Shown in pieces: positions 12,326-25,141 of a DNA stretch of 64,000 nucleotides. Position 1 is the stretch's first letter. Each line of letters opens with the position of its first letter. Source of the stretch: Adiantum capillus-veneris (Eukaryota > Streptophyta > Polypodiopsida > Polypodiales > Pteridaceae); assembly GCA_014529385.2 (NCBI GenBank), contig CM043960.1, positions 123,160,543-123,224,542 of the forward strand. Reading direction: 5' to 3'. The position numbers were made by a program, and so were the translations under genes. The notes beneath the pieces are model-generated. The model did no database searches and was not told where the DNA came from. It saw only the letters and a program-made list of their open reading frames with translations.

Positions 12326-12337
12326 TAGTATCAGAGC
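12326..12337 (+). other. Primer binding site, initiator tRNA-Met type
   Basis: TAGTATCAGAGC matches the common plant TGGTATCAGAGC primer site except for one base, and lies one base after the LTR end. Confidence 0.85.
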
Positions 12338-15258
12338 GAGGTGGAGGAGGGGGCTATGGAGGAAGGCGGAACTTGGCATGCTTTTGCAAGGCTTTGCATG
12401 CTCTCGCTCTCTCTCTCAGACTTCCATGGAGACAGGTGGGCAAGATCCCTTGGAGGGAGGAGCAACCAAGGGGGCCGTGGACAGGCGCCCTAAGCAAGAG
12501 GATCACGGAGTCGAAGTCCGTGTGCAGGCAAGCTTGCCAAGGAGTTGGCACCGTGGGCAGTAGCCCGAAGGGGAGGTCAAGAGCCGACCTCAAAGACCGT
12601 GGGATGCAGCCCCTGCAGACTCGAAGGGAGCAAGGTTTTGCTGGTGGGAAACTGGGCTTGCGAGAAGGAGGGCCGCCGTCTGACCTGCACTAAAACCGGC
12701 GGAAATTGTCTCTGTGGGATCGCAAGGCGGAGTTCCATCAACTTCGACACAGGGCCGAGCCGCGGATCCTGGCAGAGAGCCCTGGCCTTTGCTAATCTTC
12801 CTCGCGCGGCTCTGTTGCCGCCGTCGGCACAGAGAAGCGTTTTATTTTTTTTATTGTTTGTTTTTTTCCAAAGTGCCCTAATAGCCCAACTAAGGGCGGC
12901 AACCCACAGGGTTTGTCGGCAAACAGTCCTACTCATGCAAAGGGCATGCCGGGGTCCCCATCAGGCGCATAGTACCATACCTGATGCCCTCAGCACCCTC
13001 GGGTATGTAGTCGGTTTTCAGTATGCAGAAGTTAAAGGACATATTTGACAGGTCATGAAGGCAAAGTTTCGACGTGTTGCCCAAGACACATGCAACTCGC
13101 CTGCATGGTGCATACAAGGAAATATGCAATTTCTATCCGGTTCGCAATTTTCAGTTCTTGCAATTTCCATCACTTTATGTATTACATTTGTATTGCAAGT
13201 CTATGTATTATGTTGATCGCGGCCATGGGGTCCTTAGAGATTATCTACGGATCCTGTATGACCAAAGTCAACACATTACGTCCAACTTTGGTAATCATTA
13301 CCATGCTTTGGACCACGGAGCACGGCTCCGATTGAGATACCCTCTCCACGGCTTTCTCGATGCACAATTGCCTCGTACTGAAGGCAACTCAGGCATGGCT
13401 TGTGCCTTCTAAGGCATCGGTGATTGGCAAGGCCCATTATTCTTCGATTTTAAGCAGTAGGCAATTCGACGGGGTGAAGTTACATCCACTATCGGCCATG
13501 TCTATTGAACCAAGCATCAGTATCCAGAAAATCATTTCTTGGTTTTCTTTTTGCTGGCAACTCATTTGATTCTTTCGGCGAGACAAGCTTCATCAGTAGG
13601 GGTACTTAATGAGGTACGCACTTGATATTTGTTTATTAAGCATGTGTTTGACCACTATGGTATACGATTGATCACGGATATCATTCGTACGACTTTAAGT
13701 ATGTACAAGATGCACATACTTTGCACACATAATTCTGTTTTTTCCAACAGATCTACAAATAAACAAGGTTTATTTTTTGTGAGTGGTTGACATGGTCGAC
13801 TTTGTTTTCCTCTGACATCTGTCGCCAATAGCGTTTTTTGGCAATAAGGCCATCCAAACTTATATGCATTGCGACTCCCCACGTTTGGCATATGGTATGA
13901 CCATACAAAATTAGGAAGAGATAGGCAATGTGTTTGCAGGTTATTTCATTATGTACCAGACGAGTGTATAGGATATACGAAAGCGTCTGTGCAGATATGG
14001 CTATAATCCATTTTGGAATGAGTTTTTCCTTCCAAATTTCATAACAACTGGTTGCAGCAACAACGACCAGGTTAGCCAAGTTTAAGTTTTTCTTGTTTTT
14101 CCCTGTTTACACTTTACTTGGCAATTACTGTCATTGTGCAAAGCAAAGTGCTTTGGCAATCTTAGAAGAAGCACGGCTTTGGGGATCTGGCAAAATAGGG
14201 AATATCAACTCACAGAATCCCTACCAGTCTAAACTGTGCAAGGCACTTATGGTTTTGGTTCTCACGTTTGAGGCCATCGCTCTCAACAAAGGCTTACAAT
14301 TCCGCATGCAAGGCATGCTAGTGAGGTGGATTTAATTCTACCATTTCATGCATTACGCTTCCGCTATCACACTCACAACTCTGTCAAGGACAGACTAAAG
14401 ATGGATTGTTTACTATGCTTGTTGGTTGCTATCAACACACACCAACACTGCAAGGAACCTAAATCAAGGACTTATTGTATGGGCAAAGTGCCAATGCTAA
14501 GTCGTCCTAAAGTCACGACCCATACATGGTAAGTGGGGCTAGCTGTGGCTTGTTTTTTCTCTTTCCTCTCTCGATGACAACATTATACAAGCAGATTCTT
14601 GCATGCTTATAGGATAAGTTGCCAGTCAGGCATACGATGTCTCAGAGCACACATTCTGGGCACACATACACTAGAAATTTAAGGAAAGTTCCTCAGCCCA
14701 GCAAGATCTTCTTTTTGTTCTCTCTCTCCCTCTCTAAGAAAAAAATGGAAACTCTTCTAAGAAGCTTTTGATATATGTTTTGCTCGTAATAAGTCAGCTT
14801 GAGCCAAGGTGCTCTAACTCGCAGCTAGCACGTGGCCAAGATGCTACTCACATTAGTCTTCATCGGTTCGTCGATTGAACACTACTTTGCATAAGGGCTA
14901 TGAGCCAAGTAGGCTACGAGCCGTTGTCAGGCCAAGGGTCAGACCCAACTATTGGCATTCTTTGGGTGATTGTTTTCAAGATCTACCCAAGGAAGTACAC
15001 ATCGACGTTAATGGATAAGCAATAGTCTAGTCATTACGGACGTTTAGGGTGTCATGTTTGCACTACATGGTTTCAGTGCGACACTCAAGTTGAGTTTTTG
15101 ATAATCTTCAACTCACAGCAGCTGATCTCTACAAGAAAGTATAGATGCAACAATCAGTTGTGACAGCATGACTGTCCATAAGAGCTGGGCATTTCACTTG
15201 TGTGGATCTCCGGCTCTCTCTATAGCACTACGAGTGTCTATGGCATCCCTGTTTGGAG

Positions 15259-15401
15259 AAGACCCGACTGTTGATTGCTACATCTCCCAATAAGCATTAA
15301 GGATCACAGTTTGATCTGCATTGAGGATCACAGTTGATCCTCAATCCAGGTAAGACCCGACTGTTGATTGCTACATCTCCCAATAAGCATTAAGGATCAC
15401 A
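15259..15401. repeat. 50-bp direct repeat, 93-bp period
   Basis: A roughly 50-base word starting AAGACCCGACTGTTGATTGC occurs at 15259 and again at 15352, almost unchanged. It lies in the interior of the non-coding LTR element. Confidence 0.85.
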
Positions 15402-17394
15402 ATTGATCTCTCCCAGTTATACTTTCAAGGAAATAATTCCGCAATCTACCACACATGGTAGCGGAAGGAGAGACTTTTCAAGTTGATCCAATCATTCTGT
15501 ACACGGTTGACTATGTAAGTTACCGTTATCTGCTAGTTGAGAAGTTTCTACAGAGAGTCTTACCAAGGGGTTTGACTACGTAGATTCTAATCCAAGGGCT
15601 TGGATTGCAAAGGCAACACCCAGGGTTTCCAGTGCAATGCTGTTTGTTTTTTCAAGTAGGGGAGGCGCTCCTCTCCGTTTGAATACAGGTAAGTGTACAT
15701 TACGTTCAAATCTCCAGGTACGCATCTATTGATTTGGTGTTATTCCATTTTTAGTATGATTTGCTTGGTTTTTCAAGACGTCTAAGTACGCTTGAATGTT
15801 ACAAAGCCATGCCAAGGGCATGTCGGCACAAAGTATTTTGGGCCAACTGTCCAATCTATCTTTCTGCCTTATGCTGTTACGAACCTACTTGTAGGGTTCA
15901 ATGTTGTCACATGGGATACAACATGGTCTAGGAACTCAAGGAGTTTGGTTTAGCCAGTGTGGAGCAATGAATGAGGGTCCCTCTCACTCTTGTCACAGAG
16001 TGTTTAGAGTTACCTCCACACACAAGTACATTTTGTACTTGAAGGATGCTCTTTTTTACACATCCTTACATGAGACATATTCCACATGTGGAGAATATGA
16101 GTCTCTGGACTGACACTGGCGCCATTATTTCAATTATGTGTCACGAGAAAGTCCAACTAGGTGCTGGTCAAATCTGTTTTCTATACCATTTTCAGCACGA
16201 TCTATCAGGAGCACTTTCGTGGCCAGAAATTGTCGGATACTTAGAATGACTTGTCTAGGTACAATTAATGCTAAAAAACATTACAGATGGTTGTTTATAC
16301 ATACAACAAGGCTATAAGTTGTTAATGAAAAAGTTTCATTGTCTGTACCTAGAAGTGATCAATGTTTCACCTTCTATTGCCATTCAGACATTTCAACAAG
16401 GCTTGCAAAAGATTGCAACTGAAAGTATTTAATTTCTTTTCAGAACTATTTACATTTTTATTTTTATTTTGTGCTACGCGCATCACATTTGCCATAAGTG
16501 TTGGCAAAGATCACCATGGATATACAGGTTCGGATCTGTTTCTTGTTAAATGCATGCACACTAGGTGTTATGGGCCCTAGTGTTTAGCAAAGGCTAATTT
16601 GGAACGGCATGCGTATTCCTCAGGTTGTTGGTTATGAAGCATTTTGCACTCTATGTGCACTATCTCTATGAGATTACTTTTGGGTCTACTAATCACCAAT
16701 AGAGGTCATGGCTCGGTTTGGGTGTTTGTGGATTTTTCAAGTTAACCACGACGGTTATTCCGGACATTGCTGTTTCCTCAACAATGTTATACGTTATTGC
16801 GATTCCTCGTTTACCAGTCATCTGGCAGATTACAAAGTGTAACCTTGGGCTAAAAGGATATGTAAAGGGGGTACATTAGCACCAAGCAATCCAATTAATA
16901 AGCATTTATTGCTCTTCTTGGAGTTTACTTACTATCAGTTAACGCCTGTACTAGGTAGTCTCTTCATGTATAAGTCAGGTTCTCAACCTTGAACACTCGT
17001 TAGGGTGGGGTTGTTTACTGATGATGAAAATTGGGAACAAGTCAAGGACTTGGCTGATGAGTTATGTCAGCAAGTTACTTTCACGGGCGGACAGTGACAA
17101 GAGGTACTCTTTTTGGTACATCTTTGTTGTGATAAACTCGTTTACCATGCTCATGAGCGTTCTAAATGGAGTCTACACACCATGTTTGGATAGGAACCGG
17201 TACCATCAGATGGTTACAAATGGACAACGGTGTAGAAAATCAAGATCTTACTCTTGGTTTCATTGAACCTCCTACTGACCCGGGTTTCGCTCAAATGAAC
17301 CATTGGATCCATGAGAGATGTTACGGTAGAAGACATTAGTGTTCTTATGAAGATACCCTCACTTGTGTTTCCGTGGACGAAAACGCTTTTCCAT

Positions 17395-17405
17395 GTGGGG
17401 AGTAA
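17395..17405 (+). other. Polypurine tract
   Basis: GTGGGGAGTAA immediately precedes the TG of the 3' LTR, the expected place for the plus-strand primer. Confidence 0.7.
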
Positions 17406-17497
17406 TGTCAGGACAAGGGTAGGACCAGTCATGGCCAAGGGCCTATATAGGGCATGGCTGGGTGGAGATTAGCATGTTCAGTCCCCATGTCCTTTCA
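17406..17497 (+). repeat. 3' LTR (92 bp, internally deleted)
   Basis: Matches the 5' LTR from TGTCAGGAC to TCCTTTCA but lacks exactly 50 bases. The deletion runs from one CCAAGGGCC word to the next, leaving one copy, as expected for slippage or recombination between short direct repeats. It is followed by the CGGTG target duplication. Confidence 0.9.
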
Positions 17498-17502
17498 CGG
17501 TG

Positions 17503-17924
17503 AGCCAATGTAACTAACATACTTAACCCAAAAATAATACATATCTAAGTACAACTATTAAGTAAATACTAAAATAGTAATAATAATAATAAGCATCTAT
17601 TTAGGCCAATCGTATGATGAAATATCTATACACAAATGGGTCATAGCATATTTTTAATTTTTTCTTTTATTTATTTATTATTTAACTAGCCCATTGACTA
17701 GCTAGTTGAGACTTTTTAAAGAGATATTAAGAAAGTCCCTTAACACATATACGCTTATGTACAATGAAAATGTGAGGATAGCCATAGTATTGAGGTGATT
17801 TTTCTAGGGCAAGGAGACTCAGTATGACATACACAAATAGCCAAAAAATGGCTATCAATAGCATAGTTTTTAGAAAAATAATGTAGTATTGCTCCACTTC
17901 CACGATGCAAAACTAGGTCAAGAG
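17503..17924. other. No gene recognised
   Basis: AT-rich sequence with a short ATAATAATAA run near 17578. It is the right flank of the non-coding LTR element and nothing else is seen. Confidence 0.5.
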
Positions 17925-18510
17925 ATGTATATGTTACTTGATTGAAGTGTATTTGTTAATTGTGCATTGATGGGACATGATGGCATGCAAGTGCAATGGT
18001 AAATGTGTACCAAAATATCAAAGCAAGTGTGCAAGCCCAAGTATAGGGATTGATGCTTACAAAAAAGGATTGTATGAAAAATTCCTCTTAAAACATGCAA
18101 GGCAAGCTAGGTACTTGGAGCCCATATGCTCAGGGATAGAAAGGAATGTGGGGGAGAGACTATTTGTATTGCATGAGGATGGCTGAAAAGTGCTATTCTT
18201 TAAAAATTTTACAAAATTCTTTTTCCTTGAAAATGGGCTGAGAGACGAGATAACATCGTTTTGAACACTTTTGCATCTCACAAACGTAGACCAATTTGAG
18301 AGTTATTCAAGTTTTTGTGCTCTCCTAGTTTTCTAGAGGGCTACATGAAGAAATAGAAGAAGAGAGAGGGAGAGAAAAAAGAAAAGGAAGGGAGGACGTG
18401 CTGTCTCTTTCACCCTTCATATGCCAAAACTTCCAAAGCTCTAAGATCTATCTCTCTCTAACCATATTTCTTAAGCTTTCCTTGAGCTTTGCATTATCTT
18501 AACCTCTTGG

Positions 18511-18553
<43 letters not shown>

Positions 18554-19000
18554 AATCTTGAATGGCCATAGCCATATTAATCAATCCATGTCTCTCTTGT
18601 AATCAAGCTTCATGAGCTCTAATCTCTTTGATATCTCTCTCGCTTTCACATATACAAGGATATGAATTTACTCAAGATTGGAATTGAAAGCAAAGAAGGG
18701 GTTTTAATGTATTAATAGGATTTAGGAAAAGGAAAGAGGAGCTCAAAAGAAAATTAACAAATGTTTGAAGTACGAATGCTAATCTATGTTCATTAAGGGG
18801 TTTGAGTACATGCGGAAATGGGGGTTTTGACATGCATAGAGAAGCCTTTAATATGATGATGGATTGGGAGCCAAGCAGTACGTTTGAATGTTTGTCAATA
18901 CTAGAGCTACTGACTAAAATTTTCCTAGAGTTTTTGTTACCATCATGGTGATTGGTAAAGTTTGATTAGACCACACCTTGTACAATTTATTCCAATTTTA
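17925..19000. repeat. Long direct repeat, copy 1 (probable old LTR)
   Basis: Diverged but clearly homologous to 22435-23534 continued at 32415-32600. Shared landmarks in order: TTGAAGTGTAT, CAAAGCA-GTGTGCAAGC, CTCTTAAAACATGCAA, GTGGGGGAGAGACTA, ATTCAAGTTTTTGTGCT, GGGGTTTTAATGTAT, GACATGCATAGAGAAG. The two copies lie in the same orientation about 4.5 kb apart (ignoring the later insertion), as LTRs of one element would. Exact ends are not determined. A (TC)n run at 18512-18550 is inside it. Confidence 0.65.
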
Positions 19001-19139
19001 ATGATATAGTGCTTATTTGGGTTCCTAATACCATTCCTTTATTCGCGTCTGGTCTTTTCCCTCTATAGCATCTCTCATAGTCAACAACTATAGGCTCACC
19101 TCTTGAACCAATATTCTGTGATCTTTGGTGAAACAGATA

Positions 19140-20608
19140 TGAAGCAAGATGGGATGGAAGGCGTAGATGGAGAATTTAAAGCAGACGATGAATTTTATGG
19201 AAGAATTAACTTTCAGAGGGTTTTGATAGAAATCTAACAATTGAAGATTTCTCAAAATGATTTAATTGGTCCAAGGATATATACTCAAAGTAAGAGACAT
19301 GAAGATGAAAGAGCAGATTGGTGATGCAATGGACATGGAACTTGATGTTGTATGTCACTAATGTCGTTTTTTAATGGGCATGATCTAGAAAAATTCCTTG
19401 CATGTTACGTGGAAAAGATGAAGAGTCAAGAACTTCCAGAAGATCGGATGATTGTAGCTTTTGAAGTAATTGTAAGTTTTGAGTTAAAAATCAAGTTCAG
19501 TAGGGCTGGCGCAAAAACATATCCAACACAGTGGGACTATTTTACAAATGGTTTCTTTCATGGAAGCTCATGGATTATGAATTTGAAAATGAAGTAGGTT
19601 ATTGGAAAGAGCGAGATTACCTTCAGTATAGGTGATGGGGATTAGTTAAATTTACTTAGCTATGATTAATCTTGAAAAAAAATTTATGCCAAGAAGCAAA
19701 GCTAAACAGATGCAGCTTTGGAAGTGGCATATTTAGTCCCAGAGGATCATGTTTTGGGCAATTTAACATAGGTAAATAAAGAATTTGATGCTAAAACTTA
19801 AATTGATGGCAATTTTTCAAAGATTGCTTTCATGGAAGTTCCCTCCATTAGTGATTACAGTGAAGATAGAGTTTGTGTTGCAAGTGTTTTGCAGCCTAGT
19901 AGTCTCTACATGGATTGTTCTCAAGGAGTTCAAGACGAGTCTTTACATGCTGCTAATGGATATTTTAGCACCTTGGAAGTATGTAAGGCCAAATACCAAT
20001 TTTAATGGAGACAATTGCATAGATAAATCTACGTATATGATAGCTAAAGAAGTGTAGGAAATTATGGAAGTATGTGAGGCCTAACAAAACAACAAGTTTG
20101 CTGAAGATGATTGCATATATATAGTTATGTATACGATAATTGATGAAGTGTAGAAATCTATGGAGATAACACAGGGTGTGCATGAGAGTACAAATTAGTC
20201 TATGTTTTCTTCTGACAACATGTTTGGAAGAAGAAGAAGATGCCTTTATTAATGGTTTCTTGGCATGATCTAATAAAGATGAACATAATGTATATACCTA
20301 TTTAGAAGGAGTTCAAGAAGAACCTCCGCAAGTGCAGGATATCCATGAAGTCCTTCCTTGTATGCTTTCTCATGACTTGCAAGAGGAAGAAATTTATAGC
20401 CCTTTTGACTGATGATGAAGATTTGCAAGGCTCTATGAGTTCAAAGGAGGGTGTTGTGGATGAAGATTTACAAGTAGAAGTTGTTTTTCATGATCAAGCT
20501 AGAGTGCCAAGTAAATATTTTTATTATATAGGTACAGATTTTTCAAAGGCTTGTGATGACTATGTAGTCCCAGGAGGTGCTGATGCTAAAGCACCATGGT
20601 TATTGTAG
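19140..20608 (+). pseudogene. Possible degraded gag-like region between the long repeats
   Basis: Short open pieces (for example 19352-19597 and 20345-20608) look protein-like. The piece around KFLACYVEKMKSQELPEDRM resembles, loosely, the helical capsid domain of plant gag proteins. Frames change several times and stops are frequent. No pol motif is seen up to 22435. This is a weak call that rests on composition and on its place between two LTR-like repeats. Confidence 0.25.
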
Positions 20609-21343
20609 GGAGGGTATAGTTTCTTCCAATTTTTTGGACAATGTACCAGCTCTGGTTGGGATGACAATTTTTTGTATTGATGATAATGTCGCTAATGGAT
20701 TTTTTACTTTTTATGAATCCATTTGAAATACATTAAGAATGGATCCGAAACAACTTCCACCTTTGACAAATAGGTAACTGAAGGTAAGAACACTCAAAAC
20801 AAAAAAGAAATTGATGAGATCTCTTGACAGGTTTGAAAATACCATGTTTTAAGCTCGGGGGTGCACTATGTAATCATGTTAATGTATAATGTGAGTTCAA
20901 AAGCAAGGGTTTTAAAATGCAAAAGTTTTACGCAATTTAACAGAGACACATTAAAATAAGGGGGTTTAATATTCAATTTTGGAAAAAATCTTAAAATAAG
21001 GGGTCACTTGATTCATTTAGACTTGTTAAATGAGGGGTATTTTTAATACCCCACGAATGCACATTATATAGGGGGGTATTGAATGGTGAAACCCCCGAGG
21101 TTTTAAGTTTGTGAGTTGGAAAAAGTTGCACATGTGGGCACCTAGATAATAAGCGCGATTATTATCTTGGTCTTCAAAATTAAAAGGTATTCCTAATGGA
21201 TCAAAAAACTTAAAAGGTATTCATAATTCAAAGATTCTCTCAATAACAACAAAAATGATGTGCTAGGCCATAGCACACAACAACGGACAATGACGAAGCG
21301 CGTAGATTTTCAACAATATTAGTTTGGCGTGAGATGGATACAA

Positions 21344-21345
<2 letters not shown>
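20609..21345. other. No gene recognised
   Basis: AT-rich sequence with several G-runs (GGGGG near 20851, 20990 and 21072). A short inverted match AATACCCC/GGGGTATT lies near 21035-21080. Nothing codes convincingly. Confidence 0.4.

Positions 21346-21346
<1 letters not shown>

Positions 21347-21431
<85 letters not shown>
21347..21431. repeat. (TG)n(AG)n compound microsatellite
   Basis: About 27 TG units run directly into about 15 AG units. Confidence 0.95.
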
Positions 21432-21433
<2 letters not shown>

Positions 21434-21795
21434 ACTTTAAAGAGAAGAAAAAACTAAAGAAACATAAATATACAATGTGACATCGATCACCTCTTTATAT
21501 GGATACAAAAGGTATTTTGACTTTCCACCTTCATGTGTCTTTTCATTTCCTAAAATCACCCTTCACTTATGCACTTAAGATTGTTTTGGAAGAATTTTTA
21601 GTTTTTCGAGATTGGGGAGACCTAATGTTATGGATGCCAATCAAAGGGAGTCAATGCTCTGGTATGTTTGCTAGTAACGAGCTAAAGTTGCCAAAGTTTT
21701 ATGAGATGTGGACATTGCTCTATGTTTAAGTGAAGCTCTAGTCTATTTTGGGGCTCATCAATGCGATGTGCTCTCAATGGTATTTGAACCATGAT

Positions 21796-22197
21796 ATTCC
21801 ACAGATCTTCAAAAGCAAGTTCAATATGGATGGGTGCTTTTGGAGAAAAGGGGTGGTTGCTTGTTGTTTGATCCAGGAGTAGTATACTTGCACCAAGGAT
21901 GTTTGATGTTGATTGATATAGGCAATGCATGCTCATGTGCATATTATGATACTCTATTATTTGGACAATTTATTCTTAATCTCTTTGATCTAGGAGATTC
22001 CACAAATCTTCAAAAATAGGTCTACTATGGATGAGTGCTTCTGGATACAAGGTGTGATTGCTTAATGTTTGATCCAAAAGTAGTATACTTGCACCAGGGA
22101 TTTTTGATGATGATTGAGACAGGTAATGCATGTTCATGTGGATTTTATGAAGATCCAATGTTAAGGGAGTTTCTACTTATACCATGTGATCCAGATG
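21796..22197. repeat. 201-bp tandem duplication
   Basis: A unit starting ATTCCACA-ATCTTCAAAA occurs at 21796 and 21997. The 201-base period is divisible by three, so both copies can be read in the same frame and give related short peptides sharing VVYLHQG and GNACSC. Stops separate them, so no gene is claimed. Confidence 0.8.
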
Positions 22198-22434
22198 GGT
22201 ATGTAGATGCTTACACGTTATGGTAGGTTATCTCCATTCACTCTCGAGCAGGGGATTCGTTGGGTGAGGGTATTTATGCTTGGTTTACTATAAGATGTTC
22301 CACTTCTTGTATTTTTAGGAAGGACTCATGAATTCGAAGACTATTCCAACCTAGTCGCCACATGTAAAAGGATATGCACGTTTAGAAGGGATGGATGTCA
22401 CGTCGCTCAGCTTTCGCAATCTGAAAGAGGGTTA

Positions 22435-23534
22435 AAAGATACAGATATTACTTTATTGAAGTGTATATGTTAATTATGTAGTGATGTGGCATGATGATAG
22501 GCAAGTGCATTGGCGAATGTAACTCATAATATCAAAGCACGTGTGCAAGCTCAAGTGTAGGGATTTGATACTTACAAAAAAGGGTTTCATAGAAAATGCC
22601 TCTTAAAACATGCAATGCAAATTGAGTAGTTGGAGGCCATGTGTGGTCAAATATAGAAAGGAAAGTGGGGGAGAGACTAATTGTACTACATGAGGGTGTA
22701 CAAAAGTGATATTCTGTAATTTTAGCAAAAGTAGTTTTCTTTGAAAAATCACCGTGAGAGAAGGAAAACATCGGTTTGAACATTTTTGCGTCTCATACAC
22801 ATAGACCAATTTTGCATCGAGAGATATTCAAATTTTTGTGCTTTGCTATTTTTCTAGAGGACTGAAAGAAGAAACATGAGAAGAGAAAGGGAGAAAAAAA
22901 AAAGAGAGGGGATGTGCTCTCTCTTCATATGCCTAAGCTTCCATATATCTAAGTTCTATCTCTCTTTTACCATATTTTTAAGATTTTATCACTCCCTAAC
23001 TTTCCATTATTCTAAGTTCTTGATATATATATATATATCTTATAAAATTGAAATGGCCATAGCCATGCTAATCAAGCCATATCCTTCCTCATAATCAAGC
23101 TTCAGTAGCTCTAATCTCTCTAATATCTTGCTCACTTTCACATATTCAAGGGTATTAATTTCCTCAAGATTGGAGTTGAAAGCTAACAAGGGGTTTTAAT
23201 GTATCAATCAACATTGGAAAAAAGAAATCTTTTTGGGGGGGGGGGGGGGGGGGGGGGTTCCTCTGTGTCTAAAATGTGTATATCATGTGGGATCAATGAT
23301 TTTTTTAAAAATCCTTATTTATGAATTTTTGACAGTTAAAATACACCCTTTTCCTATTCAATCTATAAATTATTTTTCCCATCTACAGTTAGAGTTACCC
23401 TTTTGCATGTGAAAATGTGAGAAAATTTAATAACTCATTCTGTTGCACTCATGTGATAGTAAACTAATTATTAAGTGACCCCCCCAAGAAAGAAAGAGTA
23501 GCTCAACAACAAATGAACATTGGATGGTTGACGT
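22435..23534. repeat. Long direct repeat, copy 2 left part
   Basis: Homologous to 17925 onward in the same order and orientation. Two later insertions disturb it: a 250-bp segment bounded by a G-run and a C-run (23235-23485) and the 8.9-kb chromovirus, after which homology resumes at 32415 with TGTTTGTTGAGGGTCTCAAG. Confidence 0.7.
23235..23485. mobile_element. Candidate small insertion (MITE-like) bounded by G23 and C7
   Basis: Absent from the matching place in copy 1 of the long repeat (near 18735), so it is an insertion. It begins with a run of 23 G and ends with seven C, which are inverted-repeat-like ends, but similarity beyond the homopolymers is weak. AAGAAA occurs on both sides and might be a target duplication. 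It does not code. Confidence 0.4.
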
Positions 23535-23538
23535 ACAT

Positions 23539-25128
23539 TGTCATAATAATCAATATCTAATTCTCCTAAATGATTTTCTCATATTAAACTGATCATTTAA
23601 TGTGGGGAAGGCCAGGGGAGAAAAAGCTAGAATATTGGTTAAGCTAGCAGACCGGACACAGTAGGGATCCAAAGGAGGGAAAATAGGGATCCAAAGGGGG
23701 GGCCATCTGCAAAAGAGCCATGTGCAACAATGGGCTAAAAAGACCCTAAGGTTCAACCCATTAAGACTTCCAAAATGCTAAGGTTCCAAAATTCAAAGGT
23801 TGTGTCCAAAGGTCAATCCTAGGGAAAATTGGATGCTTTGTGTGTGCCCTAAAAGTCTTTGCACATCCCTACATGGGAGGGGGCAAGCCCTAAAGGTAGG
23901 GGATGAGAGAGAAAGCCACACACACACAGAGGCTCCCTTTACACAAAGGGAATGAGGGACAATGTCAGCTCCTTAGGGCAGATGCCCACAAGGTGTGCCC
24001 AATTTCTATTGGATGACCCTTGAAGTGGACCAATGAGAATTAAGCTAGAGTAAATCTAGTTTAATTAATTTAAAAACATTTTATAAAAGAAACCAATGAG
24101 AATTAAGTCTCTTAGAAGACTATTGGGCAGTCTCCCAAGGGGTCCAATGAGCATTCAGGAGCCCCATGGCTTGCCTGATTCCTATTGGCCAGGAGGCAAA
24201 GGGGTCCAATGAGAGTTTAGTTTAATTATTTAATTACCTAAAGCTCTCACAAAAGGGGAAAGGGGGACACATGTCAGAAGGCTATCACTTATGCTGCTTA
24301 ATTGTAATTGGCTTGACTTGGGGAGGGCCAATGAGGCTTCAGCAAGAGCAATTAGCAAGAGGGCTCGCCCAAGAGAGAGAGGGGGCTGATTTTTGCAAGG
24401 CATTATCACACACACACACACACTCACACAAGCTCATGTGTGAAGAAAGAGAAGACTATCTCTTCCCAAGATTTAATGGAGAACTCATCACCTACTCCAA
24501 GCTTGTGAGATAGAATCCTACATCAACACTCTCTTGGCATGTGGATGCAAATCCAACCAAGAGCCAAGCTTCAATGCATGCTCATCTCCTCTACCAAGCT
24601 AATTACTAAGGTAAGCTATGCTACATATGAGTGATTATGTGAGGAGATGTACATCTCTCTCGTAAGATACTCCTTTTTCCTCTCAATCTACTTTCATACC
24701 CTGCTAGCTCTCACCATCTTCGAAGGTGTGTGAGGTCTTGGGTTTGAGAAGGGGGATAATTCAAGTTGTGTTTGTTAAGTGTTTTCTTTAGTGCATGAAG
24801 TTTCCATCTTCATTGCACTAGCTAGTCTTGAAGGAACACAATGAATTGTATTGTACAATGTCTCTCTTGATGGGAGAAACCATAATACAAAGCCTTTTGG
24901 AGGGGGGACCGGCTCCATACAAATCCGGTCCTTCACTGTTGTCAATAGCTTAATTTCTCTCTCTTTTGAAAGTATTGTCGATGCTATCTAACTAGGTGTT
25001 ATGCTTTTTGTTGCTCTCTCCACCCAAGCACTCTTGTAATTCTCATTAGGAATCTATTCTAATGAAATTCCCACTATGTTCATGCTAATTTCCGCTACAC
25101 ATAAGTTATTAAGCCATTAAATGTTACA
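23539..25128 (+). repeat. Chromovirus 5' LTR (1,590 bp)
   Basis: Begins TGTCATAATAATCAATATC and ends AAATGTTACA. It includes a CA microsatellite near 24410 and a motif GGACCGGCTCCATACAAATC near 24907. It has about 16 bases (near 25075-25092) that the 3' LTR lacks. Confidence 0.95.
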
Positions 25129-25129
25129 T

Positions 25130-25141
25130 TGGTATCAAAGC
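25130..25141 (+). other. Primer binding site, initiator tRNA-Met type
   Basis: TGGTATCAAAGC begins one base after the LTR end and matches the plant TGGTATCAGAGC primer site with one change. Confidence 0.9.

Larger units (their letters stand above)
12183..17497 (+). mobile_element. Complete non-autonomous LTR element (LARD-like, tiny LTRs)
   Basis: All structural parts are visible: TGTCAGGAC...CA-type LTRs (5' 12183-12324, 3' 17406-17497), a tRNA-Met-type primer site directly after the 5' LTR, a purine-rich tract directly before the 3' LTR, and a perfect 5-bp target duplication CGGTG (12178-12182 and 17498-17502). The internal 5.07 kb has no gag or pol open frame; the longest open frame is about 167 codons and resembles nothing known. 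It must have moved with proteins from another element. LTRs of 92-142 bp are TRIM-sized, while the internal region is LARD-sized, an unusual pairing. The first 0.7 kb of the interior is clearly GC-richer than the rest. Confidence 0.88.

Noticed and set aside
12354-13048. Overlapping open frames of 60-167 codons on both strands in the GC-rich part of the element
   Set aside because: They reflect high GC with few stops; no motif, and frames on both strands are equally open.
16100-16150. DTGA word resembling a retropepsin active site inside the non-coding LTR element
   Set aside because: There is no retropepsin context before or after it and no gag or RT nearby; a four-residue match is expected by chance.
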